The notes under the pieces are model-generated. The model was not told where the DNA came from. It did not search any database and saw only the letters and a program-made list of their open reading frames with translations. A stretch of 64,000 bases of DNA, taken from NCBI RefSeq assembly GCF_900095225.1, contig NZ_LT607419.1:14829-78828 (forward strand). The letters are read 5' to 3'. The position numbers were made by a program, and so were the translations under genes. The stretch comes from Pseudomonas sp. UMAB-08 (GTDB taxonomy: Bacteria; Pseudomonadota; Gammaproteobacteria; Pseudomonadales; Pseudomonadaceae). Below, one piece after another: positions 56,855-64,000 of the stretch (position 1 is its first letter; each line of letters opens with the position of its first letter).

Positions 56855-57083
56855 CCTGGTTTCGCGCTCAGGTGTAAGAAGCTCACGGCGGCTCTCGAGT
56901 AAACGCTGATTCCGCCCTGAAACAATCGCAACACCGACCCTTTCGCAGGGAAAACGGTATGCATCATCGTTCCGACTGGAGCACAATCCCAGCCCGCCGT
57001 GGTTTCACAATGCCATAAAGGCGAGGCTATTGTGCCGATCCACCCCTCTATATACTAGTGGCCGCCAAGCTCGGAATTCAGAC

Positions 57084-58700
57084 ATGAGCCAACATTTTCA
57101 ACACGACGTCCTGGTGATTGGCAGCGGTGCCGCAGGGCTGAGCCTTGCGCTAACTTTACCGAGCCATTTACGCGTTGCCGTTTTGAGCAAGGGCGACCTG
57201 GCCAGCGGCTCGACATTCTGGGCCCAGGGCGGTGTTGCGGCCGTGCTGGACGACACCGACACCGTGCAATCCCACGTCGAAGACACCCTCAATGCAGGCG
57301 GCGGCCTGTGCCATGAAGACGCTGTGCGCTTCACCGTCGAGCACAGCCGCGAGGCCATTCAGTGGCTGATTGACCAAGGCGTGCCGTTTACTCGCGATGA
57401 CCAGTCAGCCACGGAAGACGGCGGTTTCGAGTTTCACCTGACCCGAGAAGGTGGCCACAGCCATCGGCGCATCATCCACGCTGCCGATGCGACAGGCGCT
57501 GCGATTTTCAAAACCCTGCTCGCGCAAGCCCGGCTCAGGCCCAACATTGAGCTACTGGAACAGCGCGTCGCGGTCGACCTGATCACCGAACGTCGTTTGG
57601 GTCTGGACGGTCAACGCTGCCTGGGCGCCTACGTGCTCAATCGCGCCACCGGCGAAGTCGACACCTACGGCGCGCGCTTTACCGCACTGGCGTCCGGTGG
57701 CGCGGCAAAGGTTTACCTGTACACCAGCAACCCCGACGGGGCCTGCGGTGACGGCATCGCGATGGCTTGGCGCTCCGGGTGCCGGGTAGCGAATCTGGAA
57801 TTCAACCAGTTCCACCCGACCTGCCTGTATCACCCACAAGCCAAAAGCTTTCTGGTAACCGAAGCCCTGCGCGGAGAAGGCGCCTGGCTAAAGCTGCCGA
57901 GCGGCGAGCGTTTCATGCAGCGCTTTGACCCTCGGGCCGAACTGGCGCCACGAGATATCGTGGCCCGGGCTATCGACCATGAGATGAAGCGTCTGGGCGT
58001 TGATTGCGTCTACCTGGACATCAGCCATAAACCGGCAGAGTTCATCAAGACCCATTTCCCGACGGTCTACGAGCGATGCCTTGAGTTTTCCATCGACATC
58101 ACCAAGCAGCCGATCCCGGTGGTGCCGGCCGCGCATTACACGTGTGGCGGCGTGATGGTCAACGAACAGAGCCGCACCGACGTGCCGGGCCTTTATGCCA
58201 TCGGCGAAACCAGTTTCACCGGCCTGCACGGCGCCAACCGCATGGCCAGTAATTCGTTGCTGGAATGCTTCGTCTATGCCCGATCTGCCGCAGCCGACAT
58301 CATCGAGCAACTGCCCAATGTGCCCCTCCCTGAAGGACTGCCTACCTGGGATGCCAGCCAGGTCACCGACTCCGACGAAGACGTGATCATCGCCCACAAC
58401 TGGGATGAGTTGCGGCGGTTCATGTGGGACTACGTGGGTATCGTGCGCACCAATAAGCGCTTGCAGCGCGCCCAGCATCGGGTTCGCTTGCTGCTGGACG
58501 AGATCGACGAGTTCTACAGCAACTATAAAGTCAGCCGCGACCTGATCGAACTGCGCAACCTGGCGCAAGTGGCAGAGTTGATGATCCGCTCGGCCATGGA
58601 GCGCAAGGAATCTCGGGGTCTGCACTACACGCTGGACTATCCAGAGATGCTGCCAGAGGCCCTGGACACTATTCTGGTGCCGCCCACCTACGTCGGCTGA
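57084..58700 (+). CDS. nadB: L-aspartate oxidase NadB
   Basis: A 538-residue flavoenzyme that oxidises aspartate to iminoaspartate, the first step of NAD synthesis. FAD site: [17 protein letters not shown]; family signatures [24 protein letters not shown] and [23 protein letters not shown] 57084 starts just before the FAD fold. Divergent from algU; its last 32 bp overlap the end of the convergent ygfX gene. Confidence 0.97.
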   Translation: MSQHFQHDVLVIGSGAAGLSLALTLPSHLRVAVLSKGDLASGSTFWAQGGVAAVLDDTDTVQSHVEDTLNAGGGLCHEDAVRFTVEHSREAIQWLIDQGVPFTRDDQSATEDGGFEFHLTREGGHSHRRIIHAADATGAAIFKTLLAQARLRPNIELLEQRVAVDLITERRLGLDGQRCLGAYVLNRATGEVDTYGARFTALASGGAAKVYLYTSNPDGACGDGIAMAWRSGCRVANLEFNQFHPTCLYHPQAKSFLVTEALRGEGAWLKLPSGERFMQRFDPRAELAPRDIVARAIDHEMKRLGVDCVYLDISHKPAEFIKTHFPTVYERCLEFSIDITKQPIPVVPAAHYTCGGVMVNEQSRTDVPGLYAIGETSFTGLHGANRMASNSLLECFVYARSAAADIIEQLPNVPLPEGLPTWDASQVTDSDEDVIIAHNWDELRRFMWDYVGIVRTNKRLQRAQHRVRLLLDEIDEFYSNYKVSRDLIELRNLAQVAELMIRSAMERKESRGLHYTLDYPEMLPEALDTILVPPTYVG

Positions 58701-59136
58701 ACTTCAACCGCACGCGCAAACGCCGGTGTACTTCCGGCGCCAGCGCGTCGTGTGGGATGCACACACTGCGCACTCGCCGCCCGGCGACGCCTGACGCTCC
58801 TGCCAGACGAAAACGCACCACCACCGCCAAGGGCAGCGCCAGGCTGTCTCGACGCAACTGCACCGCCTTCCAGCCTGAACGAGCACTCCAAAGCTGCCAG
58901 CCGTCGGCATCACGGCGTAAACCGGTAAACGCCGACGAGCTGCTCAGCAAAATGAAGCGCGGCAACGCCCAGCCCCCATGAATCAGGCACAGCAAGACAC
59001 CGAGCGCGCCTGCCCAGTCGGGAACATCAAGAAAATATAACGAAACCAGGGCCAACGCCTGAGCGATCAGATAAGCCGTCAGCAGGAGCCGTGAGGCCTG
59101 CCAACGGCATTCGAAACGATCACTTCGGCTGGACAC
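58669..59136 (-). CDS. ygfX: YgfX (CptA)-like membrane protein
   Basis: A 155-residue protein with two helices ([40 protein letters not shown]) and a C-terminal soluble domain. It follows sdhE with a 17-bp overlap, the arrangement known from E. coli, where YgfX has been described as a membrane toxin affecting cytoskeletal proteins and as an SdhE partner. The start is GTG. Identity between family members is low, so the name rests on topology and context. Confidence 0.72.
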   Translation of the reverse strand: MSSRSDRFECRWQASRLLLTAYLIAQALALVSLYFLDVPDWAGALGVLLCLIHGGWALPRFILLSSSSAFTGLRRDADGWQLWSARSGWKAVQLRRDSLALPLAVVVRFRLAGASGVAGRRVRSVCIPHDALAPEVHRRLRVRLKFSRRRWAAPE

Positions 59137-59374
59137 GATCCAGAATCATGCGAACCATGCGCTGCAGTTCCGGATCTTCAGATTCGGCGCGCTGCATGAA
59201 CCAGCCGAACATATCCTGGTCTTCACACGTCAGCAATTTGCGATAAAGATCGCGATCTTCGGCGTTAAGGGTGGGATAAACCTCCCTTACAAAAGGTACC
59301 AGCAACACGTCCAGCTCAAGCATGCCACGACGGCTGTGCCAATAAAGCCGGTTGAGTTCAACGTCATCGACCAT
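59120..59374 (-). CDS. sdhE: FAD assembly factor SdhE
   Basis: An 84-residue protein of the SdhE family that helps covalent flavin attachment to succinate dehydrogenase. The key motif is [16 protein letters not shown] (containing RGxxE), followed by [17 protein letters not shown] 59374 has GAGGAGCG upstream. It overlaps ygfX. Confidence 0.93.
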   Translation of the reverse strand: MVDDVELNRLYWHSRRGMLELDVLLVPFVREVYPTLNAEDRDLYRKLLTCEDQDMFGWFMQRAESEDPELQRMVRMILDRVQPK

Positions 59375-59533
59375 GGAGCGCTCCTCAAATAGGCGGCAAG
59401 TATACAGGCGCAGTTCCAGAAGGCGCACTGCGCTTTGGTCGCAGCAGTTTTCAACGACGTGTGATCACGCCTGTACCCATTCTGCGGACACGGCACTATC
59501 ATGGTGCCCAGACTTTTTACTCTGCGATGACCA

Positions 59534-60475
59534 ATGGCCGACTCAGCTTTTTTCTGCACGCTGTCCCACGAGGGCATTCTCGCCGTCCGCGGCCCTGACG
59601 CCAGCAAATTCCTACAGGGCCAATTGAGCTGCAATCTCAATTACCTGAACGACACCACCGCGACCCTGGGTGCACGCTGCACGCAGAAAGGCCGCATGCA
59701 ATCGAGCTTTCGCATTCTGCTTGAAGGCGATGGCTGCCTGCTGGCGATGGCGTCTGAACTGATTGAGCCGCAGTTGGCTGATTTAAAGAAATATGCGGTG
59801 TTCTCCAAATCAAAACTGACCGACGAAAGCCCTGCCTGGGTCCGTTTCGGCCTCAGCAACGGCGACGACGCACTGAAGAGCCTGGGTCTGGACGTGCCAC
59901 ACGCGTCTGACAGCGTGGCACGGGCCAATGGCCTGATCGCCATTCGCGTATCCCCGGCCCGCGCCGAACTGTGGGTGCCGGCCGATCAGGCCGAAAACGT
60001 CCAGGCTCGTCTTGCCACGCAACTGCCTCAGGGCACATTGAATGACTGGCTGCTGGGTCAGATTCGCGCCGGTATCGGTCAAGTGCTAGGCGGTACTCGG
60101 GAAACCTTCATTCCGCAGATGATCAACCTGCAAGCCGTGGGCGGCGTGAGCTTCAAGAAAGGCTGCTACACCGGCCAGGAAATCGTCGCGCGCATGCAGT
60201 ACCTGGGCAAACTCAAGCGACGGCTGTATCGCTTGACCCTGACTGGCGCTGAAATCCCCGAGCCTGGCACCCCACTGTTCTCGCCGGTTCATGCCAGCGC
60301 CGTGGGCGAAGTCGTGATTGCCGCGCAGGCAACCCACGGTATCGAACTGTTGGCGGTGTTGCAGGCCGATGCAGTGGAGGACGGCAATATCCGACTCGGC
60401 GCCCTGGAAGGCCCGGCGCTGCTGTTGACCGACCTGCCTTATACATTGGACGCCAAGCTCGAAACCCAGCGCTGA
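59534..60475 (+). CDS. ygfZ: Folate-binding YgfZ family protein
   Basis: A 313-residue tetrahydrofolate-dependent protein for iron-sulfur cluster maintenance, related to the glycine-cleavage T protein. It shows GPDASKFLQGQLSCNL and the invariant KGCYTGQEIVARMQYLGK near residue 208. It is divergent from sdhE, a common neighbour. Confidence 0.95.
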   Translation: MADSAFFCTLSHEGILAVRGPDASKFLQGQLSCNLNYLNDTTATLGARCTQKGRMQSSFRILLEGDGCLLAMASELIEPQLADLKKYAVFSKSKLTDESPAWVRFGLSNGDDALKSLGLDVPHASDSVARANGLIAIRVSPARAELWVPADQAENVQARLATQLPQGTLNDWLLGQIRAGIGQVLGGTRETFIPQMINLQAVGGVSFKKGCYTGQEIVARMQYLGKLKRRLYRLTLTGAEIPEPGTPLFSPVHASAVGEVVIAAQATHGIELLAVLQADAVEDGNIRLGALEGPALLLTDLPYTLDAKLETQR

Positions 60476-60581
60476 TCGCGGCAAGTACCCTCTTCCCCGC
60501 TCAAACCAAAACCCCGGAAAATCACCCCAGGCGCTCATCGAGCGCTTGGGGCTCGGATCACGCAATACCAAGAGATTCGAC

Positions 60582-61403
60582 ATGAGCGACATGGCTGACA
60601 ACGTGCAAGCGGACTTGATCAAGGCGATCAATAACGATGCGCTGTTTCTGCCAACACTGCCGGAAGTTGCGCTGAAAATTCGTCTCGCCGCCGAAAATCC
60701 TGACATCAGCGTCAGCGAACTGAGCAAGGTAATCGGCGGCGATACCGCACTTTCAGCACGCCTGATCAAAGTAGTGAACAGCCCGCAGATGCGCGCCAGT
60801 GTCGAGGTCAGCGACCTGCACACCGCCATCACCCGGCTGGGGATCAATTACAGCTGCAATCTGGCGATCGGACTGGTAGTGGAGCAGATGTTCCAGGCCA
60901 AATCCAAGGTGGTGGAGCGCAAGATGCGCGATATCTGGAAACAAAGCCTGCAAGTGGCGGGTATCAGCTACAAGCTGTGCCGCACCTACTCGAAGCTTAA
61001 ACCGGATCAAGCGACCTTGGCGGGCATGGTGCACCTGATTGGCGTACTGCCAATCCTGACGTACGCCGAAGACCATTACGAACTGCTCTCTGACTCCGTC
61101 AGCCTCAACCATGTGATCGAGCATATTCATCCGATAATCGGCGAAAAACTGCTCATCAGCTGGGAATTCCCCGAGCCGCTCGCCAAGGTGCCGGGGCAGT
61201 TCCAGGATTTCACCCGCCAATCGGAGTGTGCCGATTACGTCGATCTGGTGCAGATTGCAACGGTGCACAGCTACCACGGCACCAGCCATCCTTACGCTGA
61301 AATTGAACTGAGCAGCTTGCCTGCCTTCGCCCGGCTGGGTCTGGACCTTGGTGATGGCCGCCTTGTTTCCGAAATGGATGAAGCCATGAACATGCTCTAT
61401 TGA
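60582..61403 (+). CDS. HDOD domain protein
   Basis: A 273-residue cytoplasmic protein consisting of a HDOD domain (LPTLPEVALKIRLAAENPDISVSELSKVIGGDTALSARLIKVVNS), a degenerate HD fold without metal ligands used in signalling. No GGDEF, EAL or kinase domain is attached. The partner is unknown. ATG 60582 is preferred, with AAGAGA upstream. Its stop overlaps the convergent tctE end by 7 bp. Confidence 0.87.
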   Translation: MSDMADNVQADLIKAINNDALFLPTLPEVALKIRLAAENPDISVSELSKVIGGDTALSARLIKVVNSPQMRASVEVSDLHTAITRLGINYSCNLAIGLVVEQMFQAKSKVVERKMRDIWKQSLQVAGISYKLCRTYSKLKPDQATLAGMVHLIGVLPILTYAEDHYELLSDSVSLNHVIEHIHPIIGEKLLISWEFPEPLAKVPGQFQDFTRQSECADYVDLVQIATVHSYHGTSHPYAEIELSSLPAFARLGLDLGDGRLVSEMDEAMNMLY

Positions 61404-62806
61404 GCGCCGTTTTGAACAGGGACAAAACTCACCCGCACCTTCAAACCGCCTTCGGCACCGTCATGCAGGCTGATCTGCGCCAGATGTGCGCGACAGATCT
61501 CGCCGACAATCGCCAAACCCAAGCCTGACCCCGCACCCTGTTGATGACGCCGATAGAAGCGTTCAAACACCCTTTCACGCTCTGCTTCGGGGATCCCGGG
61601 GCCGTCGTCCTCGACTTCAAGGATACAGGGCGCCCTCACCCGCAGAATCACGTTGCCACCTGACGGCGTATGCGCCAGGGCGTTATCCACCAGATTGCTC
61701 AGCAATTCGTTGAGCAATGTCGGCTCGCCGCGCAGCCACACAGGGTCTTCGGCCTCCAGCGCCAACGCAACACCACGCGCATGGGCCAGCGGCGCCATCG
61801 CCATGCCTAACTCGCGAGCCAGTTGGCTCAAGTCGAGCAACTGGGCGCCCCCTTCAGCAATCGCCCGCGCACCGTTTTCGATACGCGCCAGAGACAGTAA
61901 TTGATTGGCCAGATGCGTCAGGCGATCAGTGCCCTGCGCAGCTGATTCCAAGGTGGTGCGCCAGTTTGCCGGATCGGTATCACGCAACCCCAGCTCGATG
62001 CGCGCCTTGAGCGCGGCTAATGGTGTGCGTAACTCATGGGCGGCATCCGCGATGAATTGCGCCTGACGCTCAAACTGCACGCGCAGGCGTTCGGTGAAGT
62101 GATTGAGCGCCCCCACCAGCGGGCGCAACTCACGCTGGACTTCCACCAGCGGCAACGCGCTTAGATCGTCGGGCTGGCGCTCTTCGACCGCAGTACGCAA
62201 ACGCTCCAGCGGGCGCAACGCGGCACTGACGGTGAACCATACCAACACCAATGCGCCCATGCCGAGCATGCCCAGACGCAATAACGTGTCAGCCATCAGG
62301 CTGCGCGCCATACGCACCCGGGCTTCCTCCGTCTCGGCCACGCGAATTTCGGCCATACCGTTCATGTTCGGTTCGCTGACCGGCTTGAGCAGGCTGACCA
62401 CCCGTACGTCCTGCCCCTGATACCGCCCATTGTAGAAGCTCGCCAACGCCGGGTAGTCATCCGTGCGCAGGGTGCCCGGCGGCGGCGCTGGAAGGTTTTC
62501 ATAGCCAGAGATCAGCTTTTTGTTGATGTCGTTGACCTGGTAATAGATCCGCCCCGCACTGTCATACGCAAAGGTGTCCAACGCGACATAGGGCACATCG
62601 GCGCTCAAACCGCCGTCGCGCTGCGAAAGCCCGGCGGCAATGGTTCGCGCCGACGCCAGCAAGGTTCGGTCATAGGCGGTGTCGGCCACTTCGCGACCAT
62701 TCCAGTAAGCGCTCAAGCCGCTGGCCAACATCAATACAGTGAGCAGCAGACCCAGGTTCCACAACAACCGCCAGCGCAGGCTGCTGTGGGTGAGCAGCCT
62801 AAGCAT
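61397..62806 (-). CDS. tctE: Sensor histidine kinase TctE (tricarboxylate-responsive)
   Basis: A 469-residue inner-membrane kinase: two helices around a periplasmic sensor of about 130 residues (2CSK_N type), HAMP-like linker, H-box FIADAAHELRTPLAAL, N-box LSNLVDNALAHTP, G-boxes VEDDGPGIPEA and GSGLGLAIV. It overlaps tctD by 8 bp and matches TctE, which senses citrate and related tricarboxylates. ATG 62806 was taken because the helix follows; the longer frame runs antisense into tctD. Confidence 0.93.
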   Translation of the reverse strand: MLRLLTHSSLRWRLLWNLGLLLTVLMLASGLSAYWNGREVADTAYDRTLLASARTIAAGLSQRDGGLSADVPYVALDTFAYDSAGRIYYQVNDINKKLISGYENLPAPPPGTLRTDDYPALASFYNGRYQGQDVRVVSLLKPVSEPNMNGMAEIRVAETEEARVRMARSLMADTLLRLGMLGMGALVLVWFTVSAALRPLERLRTAVEERQPDDLSALPLVEVQRELRPLVGALNHFTERLRVQFERQAQFIADAAHELRTPLAALKARIELGLRDTDPANWRTTLESAAQGTDRLTHLANQLLSLARIENGARAIAEGGAQLLDLSQLARELGMAMAPLAHARGVALALEAEDPVWLRGEPTLLNELLSNLVDNALAHTPSGGNVILRVRAPCILEVEDDGPGIPEAERERVFERFYRRHQQGAGSGLGLAIVGEICRAHLAQISLHDGAEGGLKVRVSFVPVQNGAQ

Positions 62807-63470
62807 CACGGCTTTCCAGCAAGTAACCAAGACCGCGGAACGTGACGATGCCGACAGACTGACCATCAAGCTTTTTGCGCAGGCGGTGCACGTAGATTTC
62901 AATGGCATCGGGGCTGGCGTCTTCATCGAGGCCGAACACTTGCGCCGCCAACTGTTCTTTACTCATCACCCGGCCAGGTCGGGCGATCAGCGCCTCAAGC
63001 ACTGCCTGCTCACGAGACGTGAGGGCCAACAGCTCCTCGCCAAGGGTGAAGCGCCGAGTGTCGAGGTCATAGACCAGCACCCCGCAACGCTGCTGGCGTT
63101 CGCCGCCGAGCACGCTACGGCGGAGCAACGCCTTGACCCGTGCTTCCAGTTCGGTAAGTTCAAAGGGTTTGGCCAAATAGTCATCGGCACCCAGATTGAG
63201 GCCATGCACACGGTCTTTGACATCGCTACGCGCGGTCAGCATCAGCACCGGCAGATTCTTGCCTCGGGCACGCAAGCGGCCCAACACGTCAAAACCGTCC
63301 ATGCGTGGCAAGCCCACGTCCAGAATCGCGACCGCGTATTCCTCAGTGCTCAAGGCCAGATCGGCGGCCACTCCATCGTGCAGAACGTCCACGGTCAACC
63401 CCATATTTTTAAGGGCTTGAGCCACGCTTTCAGCTAATTGCAGATGGTCTTCGACGAGAAGAACACGCAT
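62799..63470 (-). CDS. tctD: OmpR-family response regulator TctD
   Basis: A 223-residue regulator: receiver with Asp51 (AILDVGLPRMDG) and Lys in LAKPFELTELEARVKALLRR, then a winged helix (LLALTSREQAVLEALIARPGRVMSKEQL, IEIYVHRLRKKL, VTFRGLGYLLE). TctD controls tricarboxylate uptake (opdH, tctCBA). It is divergent from the porin gene; phased repeats in between are its likely target. Confidence 0.95.
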   Translation of the reverse strand: MRVLLVEDHLQLAESVAQALKNMGLTVDVLHDGVAADLALSTEEYAVAILDVGLPRMDGFDVLGRLRARGKNLPVLMLTARSDVKDRVHGLNLGADDYLAKPFELTELEARVKALLRRSVLGGERQQRCGVLVYDLDTRRFTLGEELLALTSREQAVLEALIARPGRVMSKEQLAAQVFGLDEDASPDAIEIYVHRLRKKLDGQSVGIVTFRGLGYLLESRDA

Positions 63471-63557
63471 CGACTTCTCCAGATTCTTAGGCTTATAGGG
63501 CCCGGAGTTTACAGCCGCATCGCTGACTGTGAAGCACAGAAAAAAATCAACGGCGGC

Positions 63558-63585
63558 TGAAAGACCGCTGAAAGGTTAGTGAAAG
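63558..63585 (+). promoter_or_regulatory. Three phased TGAAAG repeats, probable TctD site
   Basis: TGAAAG occurs at 63558, 63569 and 63580, exactly 11 bp apart, between the divergent tctD and porin genes. Same-face direct repeats of this period are the usual binding sites of OmpR-family regulators. Confidence 0.7.
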
Positions 63586-63671
63586 CTTCACCTTCTAGCA
63601 TCGAACTGCGGTGGGTAATGCCTGCCGAAAACTGAAAAGCGCCTCGAAGCGTTTTCAGAGGTTTTATTAAA

Positions 63672-63685
63672 AATAATAACAACAA
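63672..63685 (+). promoter_or_regulatory. Hfq/Crc (CA) motif at the porin ribosome site
   Basis: AATAATAACAACAA contains overlapping matches to AANAANAA and ends one base before the GGAG ribosome site of the OprD-family gene. Hfq with Crc binds such A-rich leaders to block translation when preferred carbon sources are present. Confidence 0.65.
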
Positions 63686-63696
63686 CGGAGTACTTC

Positions 63697-64000
63697 ATGA
63701 CGCTGTCCTTGCAGCCTCAGGCCGCCTCGCCTGCTCGTTCCCTTCGCCTAACCCCCTCCGCGCTTGCCAGCGCCGTTGCCCTTACCGGTTTCAGCCCGCT
63801 CAGTTACGCCGATTTTATCGACGACAGCAGCGCCAGCCTGGAAACCCGCAACATGTACTTCAACCGCGATTTCCGCGACGGCACCAGCGCCCAGCAATCC
63901 AAGCGCGACGAGTGGGCCCAGGGCTTTATCCTCAACGTCCAGTCGGGCTACACCGCAGGCACCGTCGGGTTCGGCCTGGACGCCATTGGCATGTTGGGGG
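63697..64000 (+). CDS. opdH: OprD-family outer-membrane porin, OpdH-like (3' partial)
   Basis: The first 101 codons of a porin, cut by the window end. A signal-peptide region ([21 protein letters not shown]) is followed by the OprD opening [21 protein letters not shown] and [15 protein letters not shown]. The position divergent from tctD/tctE matches P. aeruginosa opdH, a tricarboxylate-selective channel. GGAG is 6 bp before the ATG. Confidence 0.88.
   Translation, partial: MTLSLQPQAASPARSLRLTPSALASAVALTGFSPLSYADFIDDSSASLETRNMYFNRDFRDGTSAQQSKRDEWAQGFILNVQSGYTAGTVGFGLDAIGMLG

Overview
The window is chromosomal DNA of a Pseudomonas, most likely of the P. fluorescens group. It is GC-rich with gaps and codon use typical of that genus. 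The order algU-mucA-mucB-mucD-lepA-lepB-DUF4845-rnc-era-recO-pdxJ, with nadB, sdhE, ygfZ and tctDE/opdH on the other side, is the arrangement known from P. aeruginosa, but mucC is missing, as I recall for P. fluorescens and P. syringae. I see no tRNA, rRNA, insertion sequence, prophage or CRISPR array.

Left part (1-32 kb): the window opens inside dctB, followed by dctD (C4-dicarboxylate sensing), an intergenic repeat block, glpM, a pair of half-size DMT transporters and a MipA-like outer-membrane protein. From 5.1 to 11.5 kb lies a tightly coupled operon: HAD phosphatase, class III aminotransferase, carboxylesterase, histidine kinase and sigma-54 response regulator. A strong sigma-54 promoter and an upstream dyad precede it, so the module appears to encode its own activator. 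Next come a DsbA-like oxidoreductase, an exported hydrolase, the divergent metE/metR pair, a LuxR/amidohydrolase/amino-acid permease group, a glutamate-synthase-like flavoprotein, envelope glycan enzymes (GT39, OpgC), an unknown lower-GC gene, proY, a 1041-residue penicillin-binding protein, and a PadR regulator with a siderophore-interacting ferric reductase (YqjI/YqjH type) behind a 32-bp palindromic operator.

Middle (32-46 kb): Pr6Pr membrane protein, VF530 protein, PQQ glucose dehydrogenase (gcd), then a minus-strand four-gene operon: cupredoxin, GGDEF/EAL protein, DUF3034 beta-barrel-like protein and lipoprotein truncated haemoglobin. This looks like a coherent, poorly described redox-to-c-di-GMP unit. 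A second Lon-type protease (AsrA-like), a chagasin-type inhibitor, an unknown Lys/Glu-rich protein and cmoA-cmoB follow.

Right part (46-64 kb): the core operon block pdxJ back to algU, read on the minus strand. AlgU (sigma factor), MucA (anti-sigma), MucB and MucD form the envelope-stress circuit controlling alginate; algU has two AlgU-type promoter candidates. After nadB come sdhE/ygfX, ygfZ, an HDOD protein, and the tricarboxylate system tctD/tctE with a divergent OprD-family porin (opdH-like) cut by the window end. In front of the porin are three TGAAAG repeats spaced 11 bp and an A-rich Hfq/Crc-type motif touching the Shine-Dalgarno.

The two best candidates for undescribed systems are the self-regulated sigma-54 phosphatase/aminotransferase/esterase operon and the cupredoxin/c-di-GMP/haemoglobin operon. 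Functions are read from motifs and context only.
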